From positions 1-64,000 of the forward strand of contig NZ_KB899918.1 of the NCBI RefSeq assembly GCF_000378465.1: DNA of 64,000 nt, in the 5' to 3' direction. A program made the translations under genes and the position numbers. Below are positions 18,053-26,883 of this stretch, one piece after another; the stretch's first letter is position 1; every line of letters begins with the position of its first letter. The notes under the pieces were generated by a model. That model was not told where the DNA came from and made no database searches. It worked only from the letters and a program-made list of their open reading frames with translations. This DNA is from Elioraea tepidiphila DSM 17972 (GTDB taxonomy: Bacteria > Pseudomonadota > Alphaproteobacteria > Acetobacterales > Acetobacteraceae).

Positions 18053-18384
18053 CACGCAGCGTACACCGCCCAAGCCGCGCGCAGCCCGAGTGCCAACAGC
18101 GCAGCGGACAGCAGCATCATCGCGAGGTCGCAGGAGCGGCCGCGCCAGCCGGTCCACTCGCGCAGGATGTTCCGCAACCCGATCGGGGCGTGGATCGCGG
18201 CGGCGATCACGAACAGTGCGTAGAACGCGAGCCACGCGACGTTGCCGCTGGTGCGTCCGAGGATCTCGCCGGCCGTCAGTCCGCCGCGTACCGCGATGAT
18301 GATGGTCGCGAGGTGTACCAGTACCGCGAGTGCCAGCACGGCCGCCGAGGCGCGCTGGAGGAGGAACAGCCGCGCCGCCGTCAT
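18052..18384 (-). CDS. Succinate dehydrogenase/fumarate reductase-type membrane anchor (SdhD-like)
   Basis: The second anchor is 110 residues with three predicted membrane helices. Histidines in 'LAVLVHLATIII' and in 'AAIHAPIGLRNILREW' match the SdhD/FrdC pattern H-x-x-x-G-L-R-x-x-x-x-D/E-W. The ATG at 18384 begins one base after the iron-sulfur subunit stop. Together with the 17708-18052 product it makes a two-protein anchor, so the complex is predicted to be membrane-bound and quinone-linked. Confidence 0.75.
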   Translation of the reverse strand: MTAARLFLLQRASAAVLALAVLVHLATIIIAVRGGLTAGEILGRTSGNVAWLAFYALFVIAAAIHAPIGLRNILREWTGWRGRSCDLAMMLLSAALLALGLRAAWAVYAA

Positions 18385-18385
18385 C

Positions 18386-19102
18386 TCAGAGCTCGCCCCG
18401 CAGCGTGGCACGCAGCACCGCCCGCTTCAGCCCGGCGATCGACGCGGTGGGCGACAGCGATTTCGGGCAGTGCTGGGTGCAGGAGCCGTGGCTGTGGCAG
18501 GCATGGCAACCGGCATCCCCCGCGACCGCCACGAGCCGCTCGCGCGCATGCCCGTCACGCACATCGTTCACCAGCGTCCAGGCACGGTTCAGCGCTGCCG
18601 GGCCGAGATAGTCGGATCGCCAGGCGACGACATCGCAGGCGGAATAGCAGACGCCGCAGCCGATGCACTCGATCGCGGCGTCCGCGGCGCGGCGCTCGGG
18701 ACTCGACGGCGGCACAACGGCGAAGTCCGCGCCGAGATTCTCGCGCGGAGTGAACACGCCATGCGCCGCCGTCCACTTGGCGAAGAACGGCGCCATGTCG
18801 ACGACCAGGTCCTTCACCACGGGCATGTTGCGCAGGGGTTCAAGCGTCAGGCAGCCATCGGGCGCCACCGTCTCGACGCGCGTGCGGCAGGTCCAGCGCG
18901 GCTTGCCGTTGACGGTCATCGCGCAGGAGCCGCACATGCCCACACGGCAGGCGAAGCGATAGGCGAGCGTGGGGTCGGCTTCGCGCTGGATCCAGGTGAC
19001 GACATCCAGCACGGTCTGCGCCGGCTGGCGCGGCACCTCGAAGCGGTCGATCCGCCTGCCGTCGGTCCCGCGCTGGACTGAGACCGAGAGTGTCGCACTC
19101 AC
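18386..19102 (-). CDS. Succinate dehydrogenase/fumarate reductase-type iron-sulfur subunit
   Basis: The 238-residue subunit has every expected ligand set: [2Fe-2S] cysteines C52, C57, C60 and C72; a C146-x2-C149-x2-C152 plus C156 group; and C199, C202, C208 and C212 for the remaining clusters. It carries electrons from the flavoprotein to the membrane anchors. Its length is that of SdhB/FrdB. Unlike canonical sdhCDAB operons, its gene is separated from the flavoprotein gene by five others, and its start overlaps the ABC permease stop by four bases. Confidence 0.88.
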   Translation of the reverse strand: MSATLSVSVQRGTDGRRIDRFEVPRQPAQTVLDVVTWIQREADPTLAYRFACRVGMCGSCAMTVNGKPRWTCRTRVETVAPDGCLTLEPLRNMPVVKDLVVDMAPFFAKWTAAHGVFTPRENLGADFAVVPPSSPERRAADAAIECIGCGVCYSACDVVAWRSDYLGPAALNRAWTLVNDVRDGHARERLVAVAGDAGCHACHSHGSCTQHCPKSLSPTASIAGLKRAVLRATLRGEL

Positions 19103-19971
19103 CGCTGCATGCCCCAGCGGTTCACGGTGCGCGCCTCGATCGCGCGGAAGATCACGCTCTCGACCAACAATCCGATCACGATCACGACCAGCAGTCCCGC
19201 AAACACGGTCGCGGTTTCAAGCTGGGCGCGCGCCTCGAAGATGTGCCAGCCGAGCCCGCCCTGCCGTGCCGAGGCGCCGAACACGAGTTCGGCGGCGATC
19301 AGGGTGCGCCAGGCGAAGGCCCAGCCGATCTTCAGCCCAGCGAGGATCGCCGGGAACGCCGCCGGGATCAGCAGCAGCGCGACGTAGCGGATGCCGGTGA
19401 GCCCGACATTGCGTCCGGTCATGCGCAGCGTCTCGGGCACCGCACGGAAGCCCGTGTGCGTGTTCAGCGCAACCGCCCACAGCACCGAATGGATGATCAC
19501 GAACACCAGAGACGGCACGCCGAGCCCGAACCAGATCAGCGCCAACGGCAGAAGCGCGATCGCCGGCAGCGGATTGAACATCGCGGTCAGCGTCGCGAGC
19601 AGATCGGTGCCGATGCGGGTCGAGACGGCGAGCGTGGTGAACACTGCCGCGATCGCCAGCCCCGAGGCATAGCCGAGCAGCAACACATGCAGCGAGGTCA
19701 CCGTGCGCTGAACCAGGACGCCGCTCTGGAGGTCACGCATCATCGCCTCGAGCGTCTCGGAGAGTGTCGGGAACAGCAGCGGGTTGTTCACGTAGCGCGC
19801 GTAGACCTCCCAGATCAGCGCGAGCAGGATGAGCAGCACTGCCCGGCGCAACGCGGTGTTGTTCCACGCCCGCTCCCACAGCGGCAGCGGCCGCTCCACC
19901 GCGCCTTCGGCGGTGACGTCCAACGGCGGGCGCTCGAACTCGGGGCGGGCGGAGAGATCGATCACGCTCAC
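19099..19971 (-). CDS. NitT/TauT-family ABC transporter permease (sulfonate-type)
   Basis: A 290-residue permease with about six membrane helices after a 30-residue cytoplasmic N terminus. The EAA-type loop is near 'FRAVPETLRMTGRNVGLTG', and 'FNPLPAIALLPLALIWFGLG' is a hallmark of the SsuC/TauC group. The start is a GTG in a GTGA overlap with the ATPase gene. Family members import taurine, alkanesulfonates, nitrate or thiamine precursors; the sulfolactate context suggests a C3 sulfonate. Confidence 0.85.
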   Translation of the reverse strand: MSVIDLSARPEFERPPLDVTAEGAVERPLPLWERAWNNTALRRAVLLILLALIWEVYARYVNNPLLFPTLSETLEAMMRDLQSGVLVQRTVTSLHVLLLGYASGLAIAAVFTTLAVSTRIGTDLLATLTAMFNPLPAIALLPLALIWFGLGVPSLVFVIIHSVLWAVALNTHTGFRAVPETLRMTGRNVGLTGIRYVALLLIPAAFPAILAGLKIGWAFAWRTLIAAELVFGASARQGGLGWHIFEARAQLETATVFAGLLVVIVIGLLVESVIFRAIEARTVNRWGMQR

Positions 19972-20792
19972 CGTGCCACCTCCGCATCCTCGAACAAGAG
20001 GCGATGGATGCGCTTGGAGAGCTGCCCGAACGCCGCCTGGTCGATGTTGCCATGATGGAAGGCATCGGCGTTCAACTCGGCGCGTACGCGACCGGGATGC
20101 GGCGACAGCACGAGGATACGGCTGCCGACCAGGATCGCCTCCTCGATCGAGTGGGTAACGAACAGCATGGTGAAGTGGAGCTGGTCCCAGAGTGCCAGCA
20201 ACTCCTCCTGCATCTTGCGGCGGGTCAGCGCGTCGAGGGCCGCGAAGGGCTCGTCCATCAGCAGGATGTCGGGCTCCATCGCCATGGCGCGCGCGATCGC
20301 CACGCGCATCTTCATGCCGCCCGACAGCATGTGCGGATAGACATCGGTGAACTTGCCGAGGCCCACGCGGTCGAGGATGTCGCGCGCGCGCTCGATCGCT
20401 GCCCGGCCCCGGAAGCGGCCGGTCGCGCGCATCGGAAACAGCACATTGCCAAGCACGGTGCGCCACGGGAGAAGCTGCTCGAACTCCTGGAACACCATCA
20501 TCCGGTCAGGCCCCGGCCTGGTGATCGGGCGGCCGTTGATGGTAAGCGTGCCCTCGACCGGCGGAAGGAATCCGCCGACCGATTTCAGGATCGAGGATTT
20601 GCCGCAGCCGGAGGGGCCAAGCAGCACGAAACGGTCGGACGGCAGCACGTCGAAATCGACGCGCCAGGTGGCGGTGACGATGTGCTGCGGGGTGCGGTAC
20701 TGCAACGTCACGCCGCGCGCGGAGAGCAGCGGGACGGGGAAGTCCTGCCCGCCCGCCATGCTCCGCGCCTCGGCGATCGCGCTGCCCTCCAT
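19968..20792 (-). CDS. NitT/TauT-family ABC transporter ATP-binding protein
   Basis: The 274-residue ATPase has Walker [10 protein letters not shown] near residue 60, Q-loop 'VFQEFEQLLPW', signature LSGGMKMR, Walker B ILLMDEPFAALD and the switch histidine in 'FVTHSIEEA'. It energises the adjacent permease. It starts four bases after the binding-protein stop and overlaps the permease by four. A later ATG (MAGGQDF) is possible because the first residues are not conserved in the family. Confidence 0.9.
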   Translation of the reverse strand: MEGSAIAEARSMAGGQDFPVPLLSARGVTLQYRTPQHIVTATWRVDFDVLPSDRFVLLGPSGCGKSSILKSVGGFLPPVEGTLTINGRPITRPGPDRMMVFQEFEQLLPWRTVLGNVLFPMRATGRFRGRAAIERARDILDRVGLGKFTDVYPHMLSGGMKMRVAIARAMAMEPDILLMDEPFAALDALTRRKMQEELLALWDQLHFTMLFVTHSIEEAILVGSRILVLSPHPGRVRAELNADAFHHGNIDQAAFGQLSKRIHRLLFEDAEVAR

Positions 20793-20796
20793 CCGC

Positions 20797-21804
20797 TCAG
20801 GAGCCCGCGAGGCCCGCGATGTCCTCGACGTAGACGTCCTGCCACTTGTCCGGCTTGGCGCGAATACCGCCGGTGCGATGCATGAACTCCGCGAAGGCCA
20901 TGATCTTCATGGGCGTCGTGGTCCAGACATTCTCCGGGTCCCGGATCAGCCTGACCGTCTCCTCCTTCGGCAGGCGCGAGCGTTGATCCTCGATCCAAAG
21001 ATCCGCCATCGCCTCCGGATCGTTCTTGATCATGCCCATGGCACGATCGAGGGCGGCGATGAAAGCCGCCATGATCTGCGGATTCTGGGTACGGTAACGG
21101 CCCATGGCCCAGACGCTGTTGAACGTGTGTGGCCCGCCGAACACGTCGTAGCTGTTCAGCACGCGCCGCACGCGCGGATCCGCGAGCTGCTGGTACTGGA
21201 ACGGTGCCGAGGAGAAATGCGCCGTGATCTCGCTCTGCCCGGACAGCATCGCCGCCATCCCGTCCGGGTGCGACATCGAGACGGTAAGGTGGTCGAGCCT
21301 GGTGTGGTTGCCGGCACCGAACTGCTTCTCGGCCGCCATCTGCAGGACCACCGCCTGGATCGAGACTTTCACCGCCGGCAGGGCGATGCGGTCGCGCTCG
21401 GTGAAGTCTGCGATCGTCCGCACGTTCGGGTTGATCGTGTTCAGATAGAGCGGCATCGCGTTGAGCGCGGCGACGCCCTTCACGTCGAGATTGCCGCGCG
21501 TGCGCGCCCAGATCGTCAGCAGCGGGCCGACGCCGCCCGAGGCGAAGTCGAGGTTGTTGCTGATCAGCGCCTCGTTCATGGCGGTGCCGGAGGCGAAGCG
21601 GACCCAGGAGGTGGTGACGTCGACGCCGCGCGTCTTCGCCTCCTCCTCCAGCAGCTTGCGCACCTTCATGATGCTGAGCGGCAGGTAGCCGATGCCGAAC
21701 TGCTCGGCGAGCCGCACCTCGCGCGGCTGCGCGCGCAGCCCCGGTGCGCCGAGAGCAAGCGCGGCCGCACCGCCAACACCAGCGATGAGAGTCCTTCTGC
21801 GCAT
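20797..21804 (-). CDS. NitT/TauT-family ABC transporter substrate-binding protein
   Basis: A 335-residue periplasmic binding protein of the SsuA/TauA/ThiY fold. The signal peptide begins MRRRTLIAG and ends near 'GLRAQ'; the twin arginine could direct Tat or Sec export. The first mature strand 'VRLAEQFGIGYLPLSIMK' and 'NNLDFASGGVGPLL' form the ligand cleft in this family. Its ligand is probably a sulfonate such as sulfolactate or 3-sulfopropionate, judged only from the operon. An 85-base gap separates it from suyB. Confidence 0.85.
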   Translation of the reverse strand: MRRRTLIAGVGGAAALALGAPGLRAQPREVRLAEQFGIGYLPLSIMKVRKLLEEEAKTRGVDVTTSWVRFASGTAMNEALISNNLDFASGGVGPLLTIWARTRGNLDVKGVAALNAMPLYLNTINPNVRTIADFTERDRIALPAVKVSIQAVVLQMAAEKQFGAGNHTRLDHLTVSMSHPDGMAAMLSGQSEITAHFSSAPFQYQQLADPRVRRVLNSYDVFGGPHTFNSVWAMGRYRTQNPQIMAAFIAALDRAMGMIKNDPEAMADLWIEDQRSRLPKEETVRLIRDPENVWTTTPMKIMAFAEFMHRTGGIRAKPDKWQDVYVEDIAGLAGS

Positions 21805-21889
21805 CCCGATCCCTCCCGTTGCAGGCGGCGGGGTTCTGACGTCCCCTTGGTGCCGCGATGGTGGGGTGCCGCGGCACCCCGGCGAAAGA

Positions 21890-23062
21890 CTACGCGCTCT
21901 GATAGAGCCGTGTCAGCGAGTACTCGCGATGCTTCAGCGCCTCGGCACAGGTCATGCGGCCGTTGCAGACGCGCAGCGTCAGCTCGATCAGCCTGTCACC
22001 AGCCTCCTCGACGGTCATTTCCCGGCGCAAGAGGCCCGAGACATCGACATCGATGTGCTCCGGCATGGTGCGGACGGTGCGCGGGTTCGCCGTGATCTTG
22101 ATCACCGGCTCGATCGGATTGCCGATGACGTTGCCCTGTCCGGTCGGGAACAGATGCACGACGAAGCCTCCGGCGGCCTGAAGCGTGACGCACTCGGCGG
22201 CGGCCGAGGAGGTGTCCATGAAGTAGAGGCCGGGACCCTTCTGCGGCTCCTCGGCCGGGGTGAGCACGTCGATGAAGCGCGTCTTCTTGCCGATCTTCTG
22301 GAGATTGCCGAACGCCTTCTCCTCGATCGTGGTGAGTCCGCCGGCGATGTTGCCCGCGGTCGGCTGACTTTCCGACAGGTCGTTCGTCTTGTGACGGTTG
22401 ATCATGTCGTTGTAGGCGTTCCAGGTCGCCATGAACTTGGCACGCGCCTCGTCCGACGCGGCGCGGGAGGCGCAGACCTCCTCGGCGCCCGTCAGTTCGC
22501 TCGTCTCTCCGAAGCAGGAGGTGATGCCGAGCGGATCGAGCTTGTCGATGAAGTTGCCGACCGTGGGGCAGGAACCGAGCCCCGTCGTGGTGTCGCTCTC
22601 GCCGCACTTGGTGGAGACCCAGAGCTCGTTGATCGAGCATTTCTCGCGCTGAAGCTCGGTTGCGTCCTTGACGAGCTGCGCGGCGACGCGGCTCGCGCGC
22701 TCGATCGTCTTCAGATCGCCGTAGGTCTCGATGTAGAACCCCTCGACCGGCTTGCCGGTCGAGGCGATGCCGTCGACCACCCGCTGCGTCCATTTCGGCT
22801 CGATGCCGATCACCACCACCGCGGCGACGTTCGGGTTGCGCCCGGTGCCGATCAGCGTGCGGAAGTGCAGATCGAGATCGGCGCCGAACTGGAGACGGCC
22901 ATAGGCGTGCGGGATGGCGAGCGTGCCGGCGATGTTGTTCGCCACCGCCTCGGCGGCGGCGTTGGAGATGTCGTCCACCGGCAGGATGACGACGTGGTTG
23001 CGGATGCCCACGCGGCCGTTCTGGCGGCGGTAGCCCATGAAGGAGAGGTTCGAGGCGTTCAT
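21890..23062 (-). CDS. suyB: (2R)-sulfolactate sulfo-lyase, beta subunit
   Basis: SuyB is the large subunit of the enzyme that splits (2R)-3-sulfolactate into pyruvate and sulfite. The 390-residue protein is of the UxaA/altronate dehydratase family, with the metal-site motif '[19 protein letters not shown]' at 152-170, C142 nearby, and '[22 protein letters not shown]' toward the C terminus. Adjacency to a separate SAF-domain subunit and to slcC/comC separates it from altronate or galactarate dehydratases. It begins 13 bases after suyA. Confidence 0.87.
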   Translation of the reverse strand: MNASNLSFMGYRRQNGRVGIRNHVVILPVDDISNAAAEAVANNIAGTLAIPHAYGRLQFGADLDLHFRTLIGTGRNPNVAAVVVIGIEPKWTQRVVDGIASTGKPVEGFYIETYGDLKTIERASRVAAQLVKDATELQREKCSINELWVSTKCGESDTTTGLGSCPTVGNFIDKLDPLGITSCFGETSELTGAEEVCASRAASDEARAKFMATWNAYNDMINRHKTNDLSESQPTAGNIAGGLTTIEEKAFGNLQKIGKKTRFIDVLTPAEEPQKGPGLYFMDTSSAAAECVTLQAAGGFVVHLFPTGQGNVIGNPIEPVIKITANPRTVRTMPEHIDVDVSGLLRREMTVEEAGDRLIELTLRVCNGRMTCAEALKHREYSLTRLYQSA

Positions 23063-23075
23063 CGTGGGTCTCCGC

Positions 23076-23363
23076 TCACCAGCGCTTGGTCTTCATGTTG
23101 TGCGTGTGCACATGCCCGCCCTTCTTCACCGGCGCGACGATACGGCCAACATCGTGGTCGTATTTGATCACGGTGTCGCCCGCGGCGAGATCCTTGAGCG
23201 CCAGCTTGTGGCCGAGCGGGATCGCGTCCAGCACGGTCATCTCCAGCGTCTCGTCGGTGTCCATCACCCAGAGCGTGACCTTCTGCCCGGCGGAGATGCC
23301 CTCCTGGACGGCGACGGCGACATTGTCGGTATGCTCGTGGACAAGGAAGTGCGGCGCGCTCAT
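23076..23363 (-). CDS. suyA: (2R)-sulfolactate sulfo-lyase, alpha subunit
   Basis: This 95-residue protein is the small SAF-domain subunit, equivalent to the N-terminal part of UxaA. It includes the family hairpin '[21 protein letters not shown]' at the start and '[23 protein letters not shown]' near the C terminus. With SuyB it forms the iron-dependent lyase. It is the first gene of the 14-gene operon, and its ATG is 134 bases from the divergent gntR start. Confidence 0.87.
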   Translation of the reverse strand: MSAPHFLVHEHTDNVAVAVQEGISAGQKVTLWVMDTDETLEMTVLDAIPLGHKLALKDLAAGDTVIKYDHDVGRIVAPVKKGGHVHTHNMKTKRW

Positions 23364-23463
23364 GCGTGTTCCTGGCTGTTTCCCGCTGCGTCCGGACCCG
23401 TGTCGGACGATCCCCGCCGGCAGGCATGCCGGCCATGGCATCCTGCGCGCGACGACATTCCCC

Positions 23464-23496
23464 TGTCAATCCAGGTCCTAGGTCATTTATAAGACC
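23464..23496. promoter_or_regulatory. suyA/gntR divergent promoter region with candidate operator
   Basis: On the minus strand TTGACA (23464-23469) is a consensus -35 facing suyA, with a weak CAGGAT -10 at 18-base spacing. The imperfect palindrome GGTCATTTATAAGACC (23481-23496; the arms match at 6 of 8 positions) ends one base before the gntR start codon. It is a plausible GntR operator controlling both directions. The rest of 23364-23497 shows no other structure. Confidence 0.4.
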
Positions 23497-23497
23497 A

Positions 23498-24238
23498 ATG
23501 ATGCCCGATGACCTCCATCCCGGCGCCGCCGTCGCCGCCCGGCCTCTCTACCAGCAGGTCCACGACCATCTGCTCGGGCGGATCGTCGCGGGCGAGTGGC
23601 CTCCTGGCGACTACCTCCCCTCCGAGCAGCGCCTCGCCGCGAGCCTCGGCGTGGCGCTCGGCACGGTGCGCCGCGCGCTCGACGAGCTTGTGCAGGAAGG
23701 CGTGGTCGAGCGGCGGCAGGGCCGTGGCACCGCGGTGCTGCGCCACAGCTCGGACCGTGCGCGGTTCCGCTTCTTCCGCCTGGTCGGGCCCGACGGATCG
23801 CGCATCGTGCCGAAGGGCCGCGTGCTGACCGCGCGGCAGCGGATCGCGCGGGCGGAGGAGGCGAGGGGGCTCGCGCTCGCTGGCGGGGCGGAGGTGCTGG
23901 CGCTCACGCGCGAGCGCCGCGTCGGGTCGCGCGTGCTGGTGCACGAGACGATCGCGCTCCCTTTGCCGCTGTTCTCGCGGTTGCAGGTTCCCGTCGGGCA
24001 GGACCTCGCGGAGGAGCTCTACGTGCTCTACCAGCGCGACTGCGGTGTGACGGTCGCGCGGGCGGAGGATCGGGTCTCGCCGGAAGCCGCTTCGATCCCC
24101 GTGGCGCGCAGCCTCGGCGTCGCGCCGGGCACGCCGATCCTCCGCATCCTGCGCATCGCCTTCGGTCTCGACGGGACCGCGGTCGAACATCGGGTGAGCC
24201 GCACCGCCCGGCTCGAGTACGCGGTTGCGATCGAGTAG
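23498..24238 (+). CDS. GntR-family (HutC subfamily) transcriptional regulator
   Basis: A 246-residue regulator with an N-terminal GntR winged helix ('YQQVHDHLLGRIVAGEWPPG', then 'LPSEQRLAASLGVALGTVRRAL', 'GVVERRQGRGT') and a C-terminal UTRA ligand-binding domain of about 150 residues. Being divergent from suyA, it is the likely sensor for sulfolactate or a pathway intermediate. Tandem ATGs at 23498 and 23501 are possible starts; a longer N-terminal extension would run over the promoter. Confidence 0.88.
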   Translation: MMPDDLHPGAAVAARPLYQQVHDHLLGRIVAGEWPPGDYLPSEQRLAASLGVALGTVRRALDELVQEGVVERRQGRGTAVLRHSSDRARFRFFRLVGPDGSRIVPKGRVLTARQRIARAEEARGLALAGGAEVLALTRERRVGSRVLVHETIALPLPLFSRLQVPVGQDLAEELYVLYQRDCGVTVARAEDRVSPEAASIPVARSLGVAPGTPILRILRIAFGLDGTAVEHRVSRTARLEYAVAIE

Positions 24239-24242
24239 CGTG

Positions 24243-24698
24243 ATGGACGCGGCGGCACTGCGCACGGCCGCGGTCACGCAGGGCGCGGCGCGGCTGTTCG
24301 TCTCGCTCGGCCACGTCGTGCTGCGGGAGGTCGCGTTGCCGCATGGTCGGCGCGCGGACTTGCTGGTGCTCGCCCCGGACGACAGCTTCGTGATCGTGGA
24401 GGTGAAGTCCTGCGCGCGCGATTTCCTCTCGGATGCGAAGTGGCACGAATACCGCACGTACTGCGACCGGCTGTTCTTCGCCGTCGATCCGGAGTTCCCT
24501 CAGGGCTTGCTGCCCGAGGATGCCGGGTTGCTCGTGGCCGACCCGTTCGGCGGCGCGGTGCTGCGTGAGGCGCCCACGCACCCTCTGGCGGGCGCGCGGC
24601 GGCGGATGATGCTGGCGCGCTTCGCCCGGCTCGCGGCGCGGCGGCTGGAGGGACTGATCGATCCGGCCGGGGCGGCCTCACGGAATGCTGAGGACTAG
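24243..24698 (+). CDS. mmcB: MmcB family DNA repair protein
   Basis: The 151-residue protein matches MmcB, a small alphaproteobacterial protein with a PD-(D/E)XK-like core: 'RADLLVLAPDD', 'FVIVEVKSCARDFLSDAKWHEY'. MmcB is implicated in mutagenic DNA repair with ImuB/DnaE2 in Caulobacter. The E-V-K triad suggests nuclease-fold ancestry. It starts four bases after gntR, so it may be read from the gntR promoter, though a functional link to sulfonate metabolism is not evident. Confidence 0.8.
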   Translation: MDAAALRTAAVTQGAARLFVSLGHVVLREVALPHGRRADLLVLAPDDSFVIVEVKSCARDFLSDAKWHEYRTYCDRLFFAVDPEFPQGLLPEDAGLLVADPFGGAVLREAPTHPLAGARRRMMLARFARLAARRLEGLIDPAGAASRNAED

Positions 24699-24714
24699 AC
24701 CCGCGCGACTTGGC

Positions 24715-24826
24715 ATCGGGGTTGCTGCAAGAGGCCCCGCTGAGGATGGGGCAACCCGTCATCAGCAGCTAAGCCTTCCTCAACCTTGCCTTGGGGGGTC
24801 GCACCTCGGTGCGACCCCTTCTTTTT
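24715..24826 (+). ncRNA. Candidate small RNA
   Basis: Between mmcB and the GbsR gene lies a structured stretch. A 12-bp hairpin with a GCAA tetraloop (24739-24766, one mismatch and one G-U) is followed by a pyrimidine-rich single-stranded segment containing CCTTCCTC (24774-24781), then a strong intrinsic terminator. Hairpin, anti-Shine-Dalgarno-like seed and terminator is a common layout for trans-acting sRNAs. It does not resemble 6S, tmRNA, SRP or RNase P RNA. The 5' end is unknown. Confidence 0.4.
24795..24826 (+). terminator. Strong intrinsic terminator
   Basis: GGGGTCGCACC (24795-24805) pairs perfectly with GGTGCGACCCC (24808-24818), so the inner pairs must open for the loop. TTCTTTTT follows. 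It ends either the mmcB transcript or the candidate sRNA upstream of the cyd genes. Confidence 0.88.
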
Positions 24827-24876
24827 CTGTGGCCCGCTTGCAGATTGCGAGGCGCGTTGCGAGGCCGCGCCGTGGC

Positions 24877-24924
24877 TTGCATGCTGCGCGTTTTCGCATA
24901 TATGGATTTCAGGAATTCCTGAAA
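24877..24924 (+). promoter_or_regulatory. Promoter and perfect palindromic operator of the gbsR-type/cyd operon
   Basis: A TTGCAT box (24877-24882) and TATATG (24899-24904) at 16-base spacing form a candidate promoter. A perfect 18-bp palindrome, TTTCAGGAATTCCTGAAA (24907-24924), lies at the expected transcription start. This arrangement suits repression, most simply by the MarR/GbsR-like protein encoded 33 bases downstream. Confidence 0.5.
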
Positions 24925-24957
24925 CGACGGAAGCCATTCTTCTTCGGAGTCCCGGCC

Positions 24958-25521
24958 GTGAACCTGCCAGCGTTGACCCAGGCCTTCGTGCTGCATTTCG
25001 GCGAGATGGGCAGCCGCTGGGGCATCAACCGTACCGTCGGCCAGGTCTATGCCCTGCTCTACCTCGCCCCCGAACCGCTGCATGCGGACGCGATCGTCGA
25101 GGCGCTGGGCGTGTCGCGGTCGAACGTCTCGATGGCGCTGCGCGAACTTCAGGCCTGGAACCTGGTCTCGGTCCGCCACGTCCCGGGCGACCGGCGCGAC
25201 CACTTCGTGACCCCCGACGATGTCTGGCAGATCCTGCGCACGCTTGCCGAGGAGCGGAAACGGCGGGAGGTGGATCCCACGCTAACGGTGCTGCGCGAGC
25301 TGCTGCTGCAGCCGGCGACCAGCGACGCCGAGCGTCATGCCCAGCGGCGTATCGCCGCAATGCACAACATGATCGAGCAACTGACCGGATGGTTCGAGGA
25401 GGTGAAGCGCCTGCCGAATGAGCGCCTTGTCGCCTTGCTGGCCCTCGGCGCCGGGGTGACGCGCCTGCTTGAGCTCAAGGATCGCGTGGTCGGCCTGGCC
25501 GTATCCGGACGCAGCGCCTGA
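24958..25521 (+). CDS. GbsR/MarR-type transcriptional regulator
   Basis: A 187-residue regulator with a winged helix in residues 20-90: 'WGINRTVGQVYALLYLAPEPLHADAIVEALGVSRSNVSMALREL', then a wing 'HVPGDRRDHFV'. The C-terminal half is helical and probably dimerises. GbsR-like proteins of this type occur next to bd-oxidase genes. The GTG start has GGAGT eight bases upstream; earlier in-frame codons would cross the promoter and palindrome. It is 12 bases before cydA and is probably its repressor. Confidence 0.82.
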   Translation: MNLPALTQAFVLHFGEMGSRWGINRTVGQVYALLYLAPEPLHADAIVEALGVSRSNVSMALRELQAWNLVSVRHVPGDRRDHFVTPDDVWQILRTLAEERKRREVDPTLTVLRELLLQPATSDAERHAQRRIAAMHNMIEQLTGWFEEVKRLPNERLVALLALGAGVTRLLELKDRVVGLAVSGRSA

Positions 25522-25533
25522 CGGAGACCGAGG

Positions 25534-26868
<1,335 letters not shown>

Positions 26869-26883
26869 GGCGGACAGGCGCAG

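Noticed and set aside
13731-19102. Reading the SDH and fumarase genes as the ordinary TCA-cycle copies or a fumarate-respiration system
   Set aside because: Possible, but the split gene order, the altered flavoprotein and hydratase residues, the interposed sulfite exporter and the suyAB leader argue for a dedicated pathway. Left as the main alternative.
21890-23363. Altronate or galactarate dehydratase (UxaA/GarD) for the two-subunit lyase
   Set aside because: Those are usually single polypeptides in hexuronate operons; here the subunits are separate and neighbours are sulfonate-type transporter, sulfite exporter and SlcC/ComC-like genes.
24715-24826. 6S RNA, tmRNA, SRP RNA or a riboswitch
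   Set aside because: I find none of the hallmark sequences (6S bubble, tmRNA T-loop/CCA end, SRP GGAAG motif, known aptamer cores). The terminator is more than 130 bases before the next start.
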